Source: CAG-791 sp002392385 (GTDB lineage: Bacteria; Bacillota; Clostridia; Lachnospirales; Lachnospiraceae). Taken from it: 24,827 bases of DNA. The stretch's first letter is position 1; the number at the start of each line of letters is the position of its first letter. A program made the translations under genes and the position numbers. A model generated the notes under the pieces. The model was not told the origin of the DNA and did no database searches. It saw only the letters and a program-made list of their open reading frames with translations. Below are positions 5,935 to 14,173 of this stretch, one piece after another. Where the stretch lies: contig CAMOIU010000047.1 in the NCBI GenBank assembly GCA_946616295.1, positions 1 through 24,827 of the forward strand, read 5' to 3'.

Positions 5935-6633
5935 ATGTTTCTGGAGCTGAAAAACCTGCATAAAGCATATGGGACGGGAGAGAACCGGGTCGAGGTTCTG
6001 CACGGGATCGATCTGGGGGTAGACAGGGGCGAGTTCGTGGTCCTGCTGGGGCCTTCGGGAAGCGGTAAATCCACGCTCCTTAACATCATAGGCGGCATAG
6101 ATACGGCGGACGAGGGGGAGATCATGATTGACGGAGAATCCATGTCCGGTATGAACGAGAAGAGACTCACTCAGTACAGGCGCAGGCATCTGGGCTACAT
6201 CTTCCAGATGTACAACCTGATTCCCAACCTGACGGTGAGAGAGAATATAGAGGTAGGCGCTTTTCTCAGCCGGGCGCCGCTGGACGTGGATGAACTGCTG
6301 CATGTCCTGGGACTCTGGGACCATCGCGGCAAGGTCCCCGGTCAGCTGTCCGGCGGACAGCAGCAGCGGACGTCCATCGGCCGGGCGGTCGTAAAGAACC
6401 CGGATATCCTGCTCTGCGACGAGCCTACCGGAGCCCTGGACTACAGGACCTCCAAGGATATCCTGCAGCTGATCGAGAAGGTAAACAGCCGGTACGGGAG
6501 TACGGTGGTCATGGTGACCCACAACGCGGCCATCAGCGCCATGGCGGATACAGTGGTGCGGCTGCGGGACGGCAAGATCCGTGATATCCGTAACAACGCC
6601 GTCAGGGTTCCGGCCGCGGAACTGGATTGGTAG
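5935..6633 (+). CDS. ABC transporter ATP-binding protein (LolD/MacB-like)
   Basis: A 232-residue ATPase of the class that partners FtsX-type permeases. Walker A GPSGSGKST is at 39-47, the signature LSGGQQQR at about 137-144, Walker B ending D162-E163, the D-loop GALD just after, and the H-loop in VTHN near 196. Such ATPases drive conformational work on the outer face of the membrane rather than ordinary substrate passage. It is the first gene of a three-gene operon; the permease begins eight bases after its stop. GGAGG at 5924-5928 is well spaced from the ATG. The promoter carries candidate operator 3. Confidence 0.95.
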   Translation: MFLELKNLHKAYGTGENRVEVLHGIDLGVDRGEFVVLLGPSGSGKSTLLNIIGGIDTADEGEIMIDGESMSGMNEKRLTQYRRRHLGYIFQMYNLIPNLTVRENIEVGAFLSRAPLDVDELLHVLGLWDHRGKVPGQLSGGQQQRTSIGRAVVKNPDILLCDEPTGALDYRTSKDILQLIEKVNSRYGSTVVMVTHNAAISAMADTVVRLRDGKIRDIRNNAVRVPAAELDW

Positions 6634-6641
6634 GAGGGGAT

Positions 6642-8984
6642 ATGAAGAATCCTCTGTACAAGCGGCTCCCGCGGGAGCTGCGGGAAGACGCGGGCAAATA
6701 CCTGGTGATCTTCCTGCTTCTGGCCATGACCATCGGTCTGGTGTCCGGCTTTCTGGTGGCGGACGGCAGCATGATCCGTGCCTACAATGAGAGCTTCGAA
6801 AAATATAATGTCGAGGACGGCAATCTGACCATCTCCCGGGAGATGAACCGCGCCCAGAAGAAGGTCATAGAAAACGCGGGGGTCCATATCTATGACATTC
6901 ACTACGCGGACAGAAAGGTGGTCGGGGGCAGCACCCTGCGCCTCTTCCGGCAGCGTGAGGAGGTGGATCTGGTCGATCTGCTGGAAGGGCAGCTGCCGGG
7001 CGCCGGCGACGAGGCGGCCATTGACCGGCTCTATGCCCGCAACAACGGGATCCGCATCGGCGACGTGATCCATCTGGAGGACGGCGGATATCTGAAGGTC
7101 ACGGGACTTGTCGCCCTGTCTGATTACAGTACCCTTTTCGCCGACAACAATGATTCCATGTTTGATTCCGTCCTCTTCGGCGTGGGCATCATGACGCCGG
7201 ACGGCTGGGAGAGGATGAACAGCCGGGAGAGGACATATTGCTACGCATGGAAATATCTGACGCCGCCGGCATCGGAGGCCGAGGAGAGAGACAGGGCGGA
7301 AGAGCTGATGAAAGTGTGCGCCTCAGCAGCGCAGCTGGAGTCCTTCATCCCTCGTTATGCCAACCAGGCCATACGATTCACCGGCGAGGACATGGGCAGT
7401 GACAAGGTCATGATGGAGGTCCTGCTCTATATCATGATCGTGATCCTGGCTTTCGTTTTCGGCGTCACGATCAGCAACACGATTACGGCGGAGGCGACAG
7501 TCATCGGCACACTCAGGGCTGCCGGCTATACCCGCGGGGAGTTGCTGCGCCATTATATGACCATGCCGGTCCTGGTGACGCTGGCCGGCGCTGTCGTCGG
7601 CAATATCCTGGGCTATACCATCATGAAGAATGTCTGCGCCTGGATGTATTACAACAGCTACAGCCTCACCACCTACGTGACGGTCTGGAACGGGGAGGCT
7701 TTCCTGAAGACAACGGTGATCCCCCTCCTTCTGATGGCCGGCATCACTTTCGCGGTCCTGTGGCACAGGCTCCGGCTGTCTCCCCTGCGTTTTCTCCGGA
7801 GAGACCTGTCCCGGACGGGACGGAAACGGAACGTTATGAAGCTGCCGGCTTTCCTGCCGTTCCTGCAGCGCTTCCGCGTAAGGGTGATCCTCCAGAATCT
7901 TCCCAACTATCTGGTGCTCCTTGTGGGGATCCTTTTTGCCAATTTCCTGCTCATGTTCGGCCTGATGCTCCCCTCGGTCCTGCATCACTATCAGGACACG
8001 GTCGAGGACCAGATGATCGCACGGCACCAGTACATCCTGCAGGTCCCCTTCGACGTCATGGATGAGGATCACAGGCTCCGCAGCTATCTGAAAATGATGG
8101 AATTCTCAGACGCGATCTCTACGGACAATCCCACAGCGGAGAAATTCACCGCCTGCAGCCTCAATACCACCGGTGAGAATGGCGCGAGGGTGGAGGAGAT
8201 CCTCCTGTACGGAGTGGCTGCCGACAGCGCTTATGTGACCGGCGTTCCGGAAACGCCGGAGGGCGCCGCGCCCCGGGTCCTGGTCTCACGGGCCTACGCG
8301 GACAAATATGATACGGTCCCGGGTGATGTGATCCGTCTGAAGGAGATCTATGAGGACGATGTCTACGAACTGACTGTCACGGGGATCTATGACTATGAGG
8401 CGGCGCCGGCGGTCTTTATGGAGCAGAAGGCCCTCAACCGCATGCTGGACATGGAAAGGTCCTATTTCTCCGGCTATCTGGCGGACACCCCCGTCACGGA
8501 CATTGAGGAAGGGTATATCGGGACCGTCATAGATCTGGAGAGCACGACCAGGATCAGCCGGCAGCTGGATATTTCCATGGGAAGCATGATGTATCTGGTG
8601 GACGGCTTTGCTGTCATCATCTACCTTGTGCTGATCTATCTGCTCTCCAAGCTCATTATTGAGAAAAACGCGGAATCCATCTCCATGGCCAAGATCCTCG
8701 GTTATTCCAACGCGGAGATCAGCGGTCTTTATATCCGCCCCACCACGGTCGTGGCGGTCGCGGGCATACTGGGTACGCTGCCGCCCCTCACCGGGGGCAT
8801 GCGGCGGCTCCTGAAATGGATGATGACCACGGAAATGAACGGGTGGATCCCCTTCTACCTGGATCCCGGGATCCTTGTCAGGATGGCGGCACTGGGTATC
8901 GGTTCCTACGCGGCTGTAGCCCTTCTGGAATACAGGAAGATCTGCGCCGTGCCCATGGAGGAGGCTCTGAAAAATGCGGAATAG
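6642..8984 (+). CDS. FtsX-like ABC transporter permease
   Basis: A 780-residue permease. I place membrane segments at about 17-40, 257-283, 305-328, 353-375, 423-443, 648-671, 700-718 and 743-765. This is one anchor, a large extracytoplasmic domain and three helices, then the same arrangement again, so it is a duplicated FtsX/MacB-type permease. The two extracytoplasmic loops (about 41-255 and 445-645) are the likely working parts. The ATG at 6642 with AGGAGGGG in front is preferred to the in-frame TTG at 6627, which overlaps the ATPase stop. The lipoprotein gene overlaps its 3' end by 11 bases. The family serves lipid or lipoprotein handling, peptide efflux or cell-wall hydrolase control; the exact role here is unknown. 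Confidence 0.9.
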   Translation: MKNPLYKRLPRELREDAGKYLVIFLLLAMTIGLVSGFLVADGSMIRAYNESFEKYNVEDGNLTISREMNRAQKKVIENAGVHIYDIHYADRKVVGGSTLRLFRQREEVDLVDLLEGQLPGAGDEAAIDRLYARNNGIRIGDVIHLEDGGYLKVTGLVALSDYSTLFADNNDSMFDSVLFGVGIMTPDGWERMNSRERTYCYAWKYLTPPASEAEERDRAEELMKVCASAAQLESFIPRYANQAIRFTGEDMGSDKVMMEVLLYIMIVILAFVFGVTISNTITAEATVIGTLRAAGYTRGELLRHYMTMPVLVTLAGAVVGNILGYTIMKNVCAWMYYNSYSLTTYVTVWNGEAFLKTTVIPLLLMAGITFAVLWHRLRLSPLRFLRRDLSRTGRKRNVMKLPAFLPFLQRFRVRVILQNLPNYLVLLVGILFANFLLMFGLMLPSVLHHYQDTVEDQMIARHQYILQVPFDVMDEDHRLRSYLKMMEFSDAISTDNPTAEKFTACSLNTTGENGARVEEILLYGVAADSAYVTGVPETPEGAAPRVLVSRAYADKYDTVPGDVIRLKEIYEDDVYELTVTGIYDYEAAPAVFMEQKALNRMLDMERSYFSGYLADTPVTDIEEGYIGTVIDLESTTRISRQLDISMGSMMYLVDGFAVIIYLVLIYLLSKLIIEKNAESISMAKILGYSNAEISGLYIRPTTVVAVAGILGTLPPLTGGMRRLLKWMMTTEMNGWIPFYLDPGILVRMAALGIGSYAAVALLEYRKICAVPMEEALKNAE

Positions 8985-11223
8985 AAACGAGGACAGAAGC
9001 AGAAGACCGCAGGCCGGACTTATCACACGGAGGGCCGGCGCAGCGTTTATGTGCATTCTTTTGACCGCGGTCTGCCTGTGCGGGTGTGCGGACAGGGAGG
9101 CTGACGGGGAGCCGCGGGCGGCCGCGGGGACAGGAGCGGCGGAGACTGCGCGTCCAGAGCAGGAAAAGGCGGAAGAAAGGACTGACCATACCACGGCGAC
9201 GGGACCTTCGATGGCTGCGCAGTCCGTGCCTCCCGGGGAACAGAAGGAAGCGATGCCCGCGGAGAAGAAGGAGACTGTCACTGTCCGGGCGGACGCTGCC
9301 GGCCGTCCCCTGGAGATCACGGTGGAGGCGGAGCTGACCCGGCCGGCGCGGGAAACAGACGGAGAGAAGGGGCTGCTGAGGGACCGTACCAGACTCTATG
9401 CCATCACCAACACCGAGGGAGATGAGGAATTCTACCGGGTGGACGATGAGAACATCCTCTGGACTGACAGCGGCAATGTCCTCAAGTACGAGGGAAAATG
9501 CGACGAGAAGCTGCCGGTGGATGTCAGGGTCCGCTATTATCTGGACGGGGAGGAGAAGAAGCCCGAAGAGATGGCGGGCGTTTCCGGAGATGTCAGGATC
9601 CGCTTTGAGTATACCAACAGGACGTCGGTCCTGGTGGAGGAGGACGGAAGAGAGTATGCTGTGTCTGTGCCCTTCACCGTGATCAGTGCCATACTTCTGG
9701 ACGGAGATGTCTTCTCGGAGATCGAGGCCGACAACGGGCGGATCATGGAGATCGGGGACCAGACGGCGGTCATCGGCACGGCCTTCCCTGGTCTGGCAGA
9801 GGATCTGGACACCGGCAGCTATGAGATGACGGAGGAGCTGGACATCCCCTCCTATGTGGAGGTGCGTGCCCACGCGGAGGATTTCTCCCTGGATTTCACC
9901 GCCTCTGTGATCACCCCCGGTCTCTTCTCCGAGCTGAAGGACGAGGACCTGGAGGACGTCGAGGATCTTCCTGAAGATATGGGCAAGCTGACGGATGCCT
10001 CCCGGGAGCTGGCGGACGCGGCAGCGGAGCTCTATGAAGGAAGCAGCACCTTCGGCTCCTATCTGCGTAAGTATGTGCGGGCCGCCTCACAGATCAGCGA
10101 GGGGGTCGGCGCCATGGAGGAGGGCCTGGCGGCCCTCAATGAGAACGGTCAGCAGCTTCTGGAAGGCGCGCAGGCCCTGAATACGGCTCTGTCCGGGCTG
10201 CAGCAGGGACTGGCGGCCATGGACCTGTCCTCCCTGGACCCGGCGGACCCGGAGACAGCCGCGCAGCTTCAGGCGGCCGCGGAAGCGGCGGCAGCCCTCT
10301 CGGAGGATGCCGGTCAGCTCACAGAGACCCATCTGCCTGCCGTCGCGGGACAGCTGGAGGAACTGTCGCAGTTTACAGAAAAAGCCAGGACCTATAAGGC
10401 AGCTGTGGAGGCGGGCATCGGCGAGGCGGAGGCCGCCCTGCAGGAGCTGGAGGCCTTCGACGAGGAGACCTATGTCGGAGAACTGACAGAGACCGCCAGA
10501 GAACAGGCGGGGACAGCCGTCCGCGAAGCATTGGCGGAGGCAGGGTACAGCGCCGACCCGGAGCTGGAGGAAAGAGTGCGGTCAGCGGTGGACCTGTCCG
10601 CGGGCTCGGAGACCCTCACGCAGCTGCATGCGAAGACCGCGCAGCGGATACGGGAAGCTCTGGCCGGTGAGGAGATCACCGGCTTCACCGTTCCGGAGAC
10701 GTCCATCGATGTCTCCGCCCTGCAGAACTGCCTGCGGGACATGGAGCAGAAGGCGGAGATCCTTAAGAAATTTGCAGGCAGCATGGGCGGCGCTTCTCAG
10801 GATCTGCAGGGCCTTATGGCGGGCATCGGATCCATGCAGTCGGCCCTGGACCAGATCTCCGGGGGCAGCGCGGCCCTCACCGAGGGGCTGGCTGCCTACG
10901 GGGAGGGCGTCAGTGCCCTTTCGGAAGGCGCCGCCGGCCTGAAAAAGGGCGTCAGGGAGTTTTCAGGGGCCGGGAGCTCTCTGACAGACGGCTACGGCGC
11001 CATCAGCGAGGGCATGAAGGCCTTCTCCGACGGCATGGAGGAATTCGACAGAGAAGCTATAGGCAAGCTGGGCGATCTGGCCGGAGAGGACCTCTCCGAG
11101 CTCCTGCGCCGCATAAAGGCTGTCCGGGACGCGGACCGGACCTATGTGAACTATTCCGGTCTTCTGGATGGACAGACAGGCAGCGTGCGCTTCATTCTGG
11201 AAACGGAGGAGATCGGGCAGTAG
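8974..11223 (+). CDS. Large lipoprotein with glycine-heptad repeats, FtsX partner
   Basis: A 749-residue lipoprotein. A basic N-terminus and hydrophobic segment end in L-C-G-C, with C38 the lipidated residue. Residues 39-90 are a low-complexity A/E/T linker, followed by a beta-rich region to about 330. Then come long helical stretches with a glycine about every seven residues (about 372-412 and 628-690, pattern x-L-x-x-G-x-x) separated by an acidic coiled region. The same glycine-heptad pattern occurs in the extracellular parts of YhgE/Pip and of some MmpL proteins. There is no other membrane segment. It overlaps the permease gene by 11 bases (GGAGGAGG upstream), so it is probably made in proportion and works with the permease outside the membrane. 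The function is not known. Confidence 0.75.
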   Translation: MRNRNEDRSRRPQAGLITRRAGAAFMCILLTAVCLCGCADREADGEPRAAAGTGAAETARPEQEKAEERTDHTTATGPSMAAQSVPPGEQKEAMPAEKKETVTVRADAAGRPLEITVEAELTRPARETDGEKGLLRDRTRLYAITNTEGDEEFYRVDDENILWTDSGNVLKYEGKCDEKLPVDVRVRYYLDGEEKKPEEMAGVSGDVRIRFEYTNRTSVLVEEDGREYAVSVPFTVISAILLDGDVFSEIEADNGRIMEIGDQTAVIGTAFPGLAEDLDTGSYEMTEELDIPSYVEVRAHAEDFSLDFTASVITPGLFSELKDEDLEDVEDLPEDMGKLTDASRELADAAAELYEGSSTFGSYLRKYVRAASQISEGVGAMEEGLAALNENGQQLLEGAQALNTALSGLQQGLAAMDLSSLDPADPETAAQLQAAAEAAAALSEDAGQLTETHLPAVAGQLEELSQFTEKARTYKAAVEAGIGEAEAALQELEAFDEETYVGELTETAREQAGTAVREALAEAGYSADPELEERVRSAVDLSAGSETLTQLHAKTAQRIREALAGEEITGFTVPETSIDVSALQNCLRDMEQKAEILKKFAGSMGGASQDLQGLMAGIGSMQSALDQISGGSAALTEGLAAYGEGVSALSEGAAGLKKGVREFSGAGSSLTDGYGAISEGMKAFSDGMEEFDREAIGKLGDLAGEDLSELLRRIKAVRDADRTYVNYSGLLDGQTGSVRFILETEEIGQ

Positions 11224-11380
11224 GATCGTCCGCGGACAGGGCGGCTGCCGGGCGGCATGTCGGAAAACATTGCGGAGAGCGTCTTTTTACAGTATCATTA
11301 GATGAGAAGTTTCCGAAGCGGGAGTCTCATCACCTGTCAGCGGGAGGGCGGAGCAGCCGCCCGGCCGCCCAGTCCGATCG
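11224..11380 (+). ncRNA. Strongly folding intergenic RNA candidate
   Basis: GGGCGGCTGC (11239-11248) is perfectly complementary to GCAGCCGCCC (11353-11362), with CGGAC/GTCCG (11233-11237 and 11372-11376) extending the pairing outside. Inside sits a hairpin 11301-11331: stem GATGAGA/TCTCATC, a 2-base bulge, a 6-bp inner stem and loop AAG. GGGCGG at 11346-11351 can instead take CCGCCC at 11357-11362 in a small hairpin, so two folds compete. It matches no riboswitch class I recognise. It could be the 3' end of the lipoprotein operon, a leader of the exporter operon, or a separate small RNA. Confidence 0.4.
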
Positions 11381-11471
11381 TATATAAAAATACCCAGGGG
11401 ACTGTCGTATTAAGCATCGTCCATGTCAGTATGCGTTAATGCGGCAGTCTTTTTGCATGAAGAGGGCCATT

Positions 11472-11921
11472 ATGGAAGAACAGCTTTTCAGAAAAGAGAG
11501 TATGGAGAGGATCTCCTCTCCGGAGCAGCTGCAGGATTATATGCGTGTCACGAGTCCCGGGATCTGGATGATCCTGGCGGCTGTGATCTGCCTGCTGGGA
11601 GGCCTTCTGATCTGCGCTTCCGTCGGGCGGCTGGAGACCACCGTTCCTGTGAGCGCCCAGGTCAGCGGCGGGACGGTCACGATCGTGTCCGAGGCCCTGG
11701 CCGGACAGACCGCGGATACCTCCGGCGAGGGGACCGCTGCAGGCACCGCCGGCGACGGTATGGTCCTGCGCATCAGCGGGCAGGAAGTGGCGGTGGACCA
11801 TGTGTTCAGAGACGGGGAGGGCCGGATGACGGCCACAGCCTCCGCGGATCTTCCCGACGGAGAGTATGACGCGGTCCTGGTGACGGAATCGGTGTCCCCG
11901 ATCAGCTTTCTCCTGAACTGA
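11472..11921 (+). CDS. Short NHLM/NHLP-type secretion adaptor (HlyD-like)
   Basis: A 149-residue protein. The N-terminus, with FRKESMERISSPEQLQDYM and then a single membrane helix (about 29-51) and GRLETTV, is that of the HlyD-like secretion protein of NHLM bacteriocin systems. The rest is a short beta-rich domain; the lipoyl/barrel-coiled-coil part of full-size adaptors is absent, so the protein is about half the usual size or less. Its stop is intact and no second fragment follows, so it looks like a shortened family member rather than a frameshifted one. The ATG at 11472 has GAGGG five bases upstream; the in-frame ATGs at 11439 and 11457 have weaker sites. It is followed directly by both ABC transporters and probably links them to the extracytoplasmic side. 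Confidence 0.7.
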   Translation: MEEQLFRKESMERISSPEQLQDYMRVTSPGIWMILAAVICLLGGLLICASVGRLETTVPVSAQVSGGTVTIVSEALAGQTADTSGEGTAAGTAGDGMVLRISGQEVAVDHVFRDGEGRMTATASADLPDGEYDAVLVTESVSPISFLLN

Positions 11922-11953
11922 GGAGAGGGCGGCGCAGCAGCGGAGGAGAACGG

Positions 11954-14152
11954 ATGGCAGAGCGATCCGACAGACAGAAGAATACGATCCGGCAGCCTCT
12001 GACCCAAGGGGTCGCCAGGGTGCCCGTCGTCATGCAGCTGGAGGCCCTGGAGTGCGGGGCGGCCTGTCTGGCCATGGTCATGGCCTGGTACAGCAAGTGG
12101 GTGCCCCTGGAGGAGGTGCGCACGGCCTGCGGCGTGTCGCGGGACGGCTCCAACGCCAGGAACATCCTGGCGGCAGCAAGAAACTACGGATTCAACGCCG
12201 ACGGCTACCGGCTGGAGGTGGACACACTCAGGGAGAACGCCCAGTTCCCCTGTATCCTGCACTGGAACCTCAACCATTTCGTGGTCCTGTGCGGTTTCCG
12301 GGGCGGCAGGGCCATCCTCAATGACCCGGCCAGAGGGACCGTGAAGGTCTCCATGGAGGAGTTCAACGAAGCCTTCACCGGGATCTGCCTCATGTTCAGT
12401 CCGGGCCCGGACTTCAAGCCCTCCGGCCAGAGGAAGAGCACCCTGGCCTTTGCCGCCAGGAGACTGACCGGCACAGGGCCGGCGGTGGCTTTTGTCATGC
12501 TGACCACCGTGATCGCCTCCGTCTTCGGGATCATCGATCCCGTGATGACTCGGGTATTCTATGACCGCCTGCTCACCGGGAGGAATCCGGAGTGGACCAA
12601 TGCCTTCCTCCTTCTGATGACAGGCCTCTGTGTCGTGCACCTGATCGTCATGTGGGCCCAGACGGCCAGCTCCCTCAAGATCAACGGCAAGATGTCCGTG
12701 ATGGGAAGCACCTCCTATATGTGGAAGGTGTTCCGGCTGCCCATGGAATTCTTCTCCCAGCGGATGACGGGAGATATCCTGCAGAGGCAGGCCACCAATG
12801 AGAATATCGCGGGGATCCTGGTGCAGACCGCGGCGCCCCTGGCCCTCAACACCATCATGATGCTCTTCTATCTGGTCCTCATGCTGCGTTACAGCGTGAC
12901 CCTGACCATCGTGGGTCTGGTGTCCGTTTTCCTCAACCTGGCGGTGGAGCGCTGGATCTCCGAGAAGCGCATCAACCTCACCAGGGTCCAGTACCGGGAC
13001 GAGGGCAAGCTGGTCTCAACGACCCTGGCCGGTATCAGCATGGTGGAGACCATCAAGGCCGCCGGCGCGGAGAAGGGCTACTTCAGGAAATGGGCGGGCT
13101 ACCAGGCTTCCGTCAACACACAGAATGTCCGGGAGGCGGAGATGAACGCCGTCTACGGACTGATCCCCGCCTTCGTGGGGGTCGCCGCCAACTACCTGGT
13201 CCTGATCCTGGGTATCCGCTACGTCATGGCGGGCACCTTCACACTGGGCAAGATCACCCTCTTCCAGGGTTTTCTCCTGTCTTTCATCAGTCCGGCCATG
13301 ACCCTCATCGGGGCGGGACGGCTCCTGCAGGAGATGCGCACCGAGATGGAGCGGGTGGAGGACGTCATGGAGTATCCGGACGATCCCCATGTCCGCTATG
13401 AGCCCATGCGGGAGGATACCGACTATTCCAAGCTCAAGGGCCATGTGGAGCTCAAGAACGTCACCTTCGGCTATTCACCCCTGGGAGAGCCCGTCATCCG
13501 GGATTTCTCCGTGGACATAAAGCCCGGCAGCCGCATCGCCATAGTCGGCGCCTCCGGCTGCGGCAAGTCCACCGTCAGCAAGCTGATCTCGGGTCTCTAT
13601 CAGCCCTGGAGCGGGGAGATCCTTTTCGACGGCCGGCCCATCTCCGAGATCCACAGGAGCGTCTTCACCGGCTCCGTGGCGGTGGTGGACCAGGACATCA
13701 TCCTATTTGAGGACACCATCGCGGAGAATATCCGCATGTGGGACTCCTCCATCCTGGATTTCGAGGTCATCATGGCGGCCCGGGACGCCCAGATCCACGA
13801 CGATATCCTCCTGCGGCCCGGCGGCTATCAGGGGAAACTTACGGAGAACGGCAAGGACCTGTCCGGCGGACAGCGCCAGCGACTGGAGATCGCCCGTGTC
13901 CTGGCCCAGGATCCCTCCATCATCATTCTGGACGAGGCCACCAGCGCCCTGGATGCCCGGACCGAGTACGACGTCGTCAACGCCATCCGGGAGCGGGGGA
14001 TCACCTGCATCGTGATCGCCCACCGGCTCTCCACCATCCGGGACTGCGATGAGATCATAGTGCTGGACAAGGGGACGATCATCGAGCGAGGCACACACGA
14101 GGAACTGCTGCGCGCCGGCGGCGTCTATCGGGAGCTGGTCACCAGTGAGTGA
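11954..14152 (+). CDS. NHLP-type peptidase/permease/ATPase exporter (C39 peptidase)
   Basis: A 732-residue bacteriocin-type exporter. An N-terminal C39 peptidase has oxyanion Q28, catalytic C34 in LECGAACLAM, H108 and D124 (NDPARG), all present, so it should cleave a leader after a double-glycine-type site. A membrane domain of six helices spans about 170-450. The ATPase has Walker A GASGCGKST (532-540), signature LSGGQRQR (636-643) and Walker B ending D660-E661. It should cut and export a leader-bearing peptide. It starts 32 bases after the adaptor and ends 21 before the second exporter. No precursor gene with a double-glycine leader is visible within the window. Confidence 0.93.
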   Translation: MAERSDRQKNTIRQPLTQGVARVPVVMQLEALECGAACLAMVMAWYSKWVPLEEVRTACGVSRDGSNARNILAAARNYGFNADGYRLEVDTLRENAQFPCILHWNLNHFVVLCGFRGGRAILNDPARGTVKVSMEEFNEAFTGICLMFSPGPDFKPSGQRKSTLAFAARRLTGTGPAVAFVMLTTVIASVFGIIDPVMTRVFYDRLLTGRNPEWTNAFLLLMTGLCVVHLIVMWAQTASSLKINGKMSVMGSTSYMWKVFRLPMEFFSQRMTGDILQRQATNENIAGILVQTAAPLALNTIMMLFYLVLMLRYSVTLTIVGLVSVFLNLAVERWISEKRINLTRVQYRDEGKLVSTTLAGISMVETIKAAGAEKGYFRKWAGYQASVNTQNVREAEMNAVYGLIPAFVGVAANYLVLILGIRYVMAGTFTLGKITLFQGFLLSFISPAMTLIGAGRLLQEMRTEMERVEDVMEYPDDPHVRYEPMREDTDYSKLKGHVELKNVTFGYSPLGEPVIRDFSVDIKPGSRIAIVGASGCGKSTVSKLISGLYQPWSGEILFDGRPISEIHRSVFTGSVAVVDQDIILFEDTIAENIRMWDSSILDFEVIMAARDAQIHDDILLRPGGYQGKLTENGKDLSGGQRQRLEIARVLAQDPSIIILDEATSALDARTEYDVVNAIRERGITCIVIAHRLSTIRDCDEIIVLDKGTIIERGTHEELLRAGGVYRELVTSE

Positions 14153-14173
14153 ACGGAGAAGAGAGCAGAGTAT

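Noticed and set aside
5871..5960. A 29-codon frame beginning at ATG 5871 with GGAGG eight bases before it, overlapping the ABC ATPase start.
   Set aside because: The ATG lies between the -35 and -10 boxes of the predicted promoter, so it would not be transcribed from it. It is a by-product of the GGAGGTCATCC repeat.
11423..11869. A plus-strand frame overlapping the HlyD-like adaptor, considered as a possible exporter precursor peptide.
   Set aside because: It is out of frame with the recognisable adaptor, is arginine/glycine-rich as shadows of GC-rich genes are, and has no double-glycine leader.
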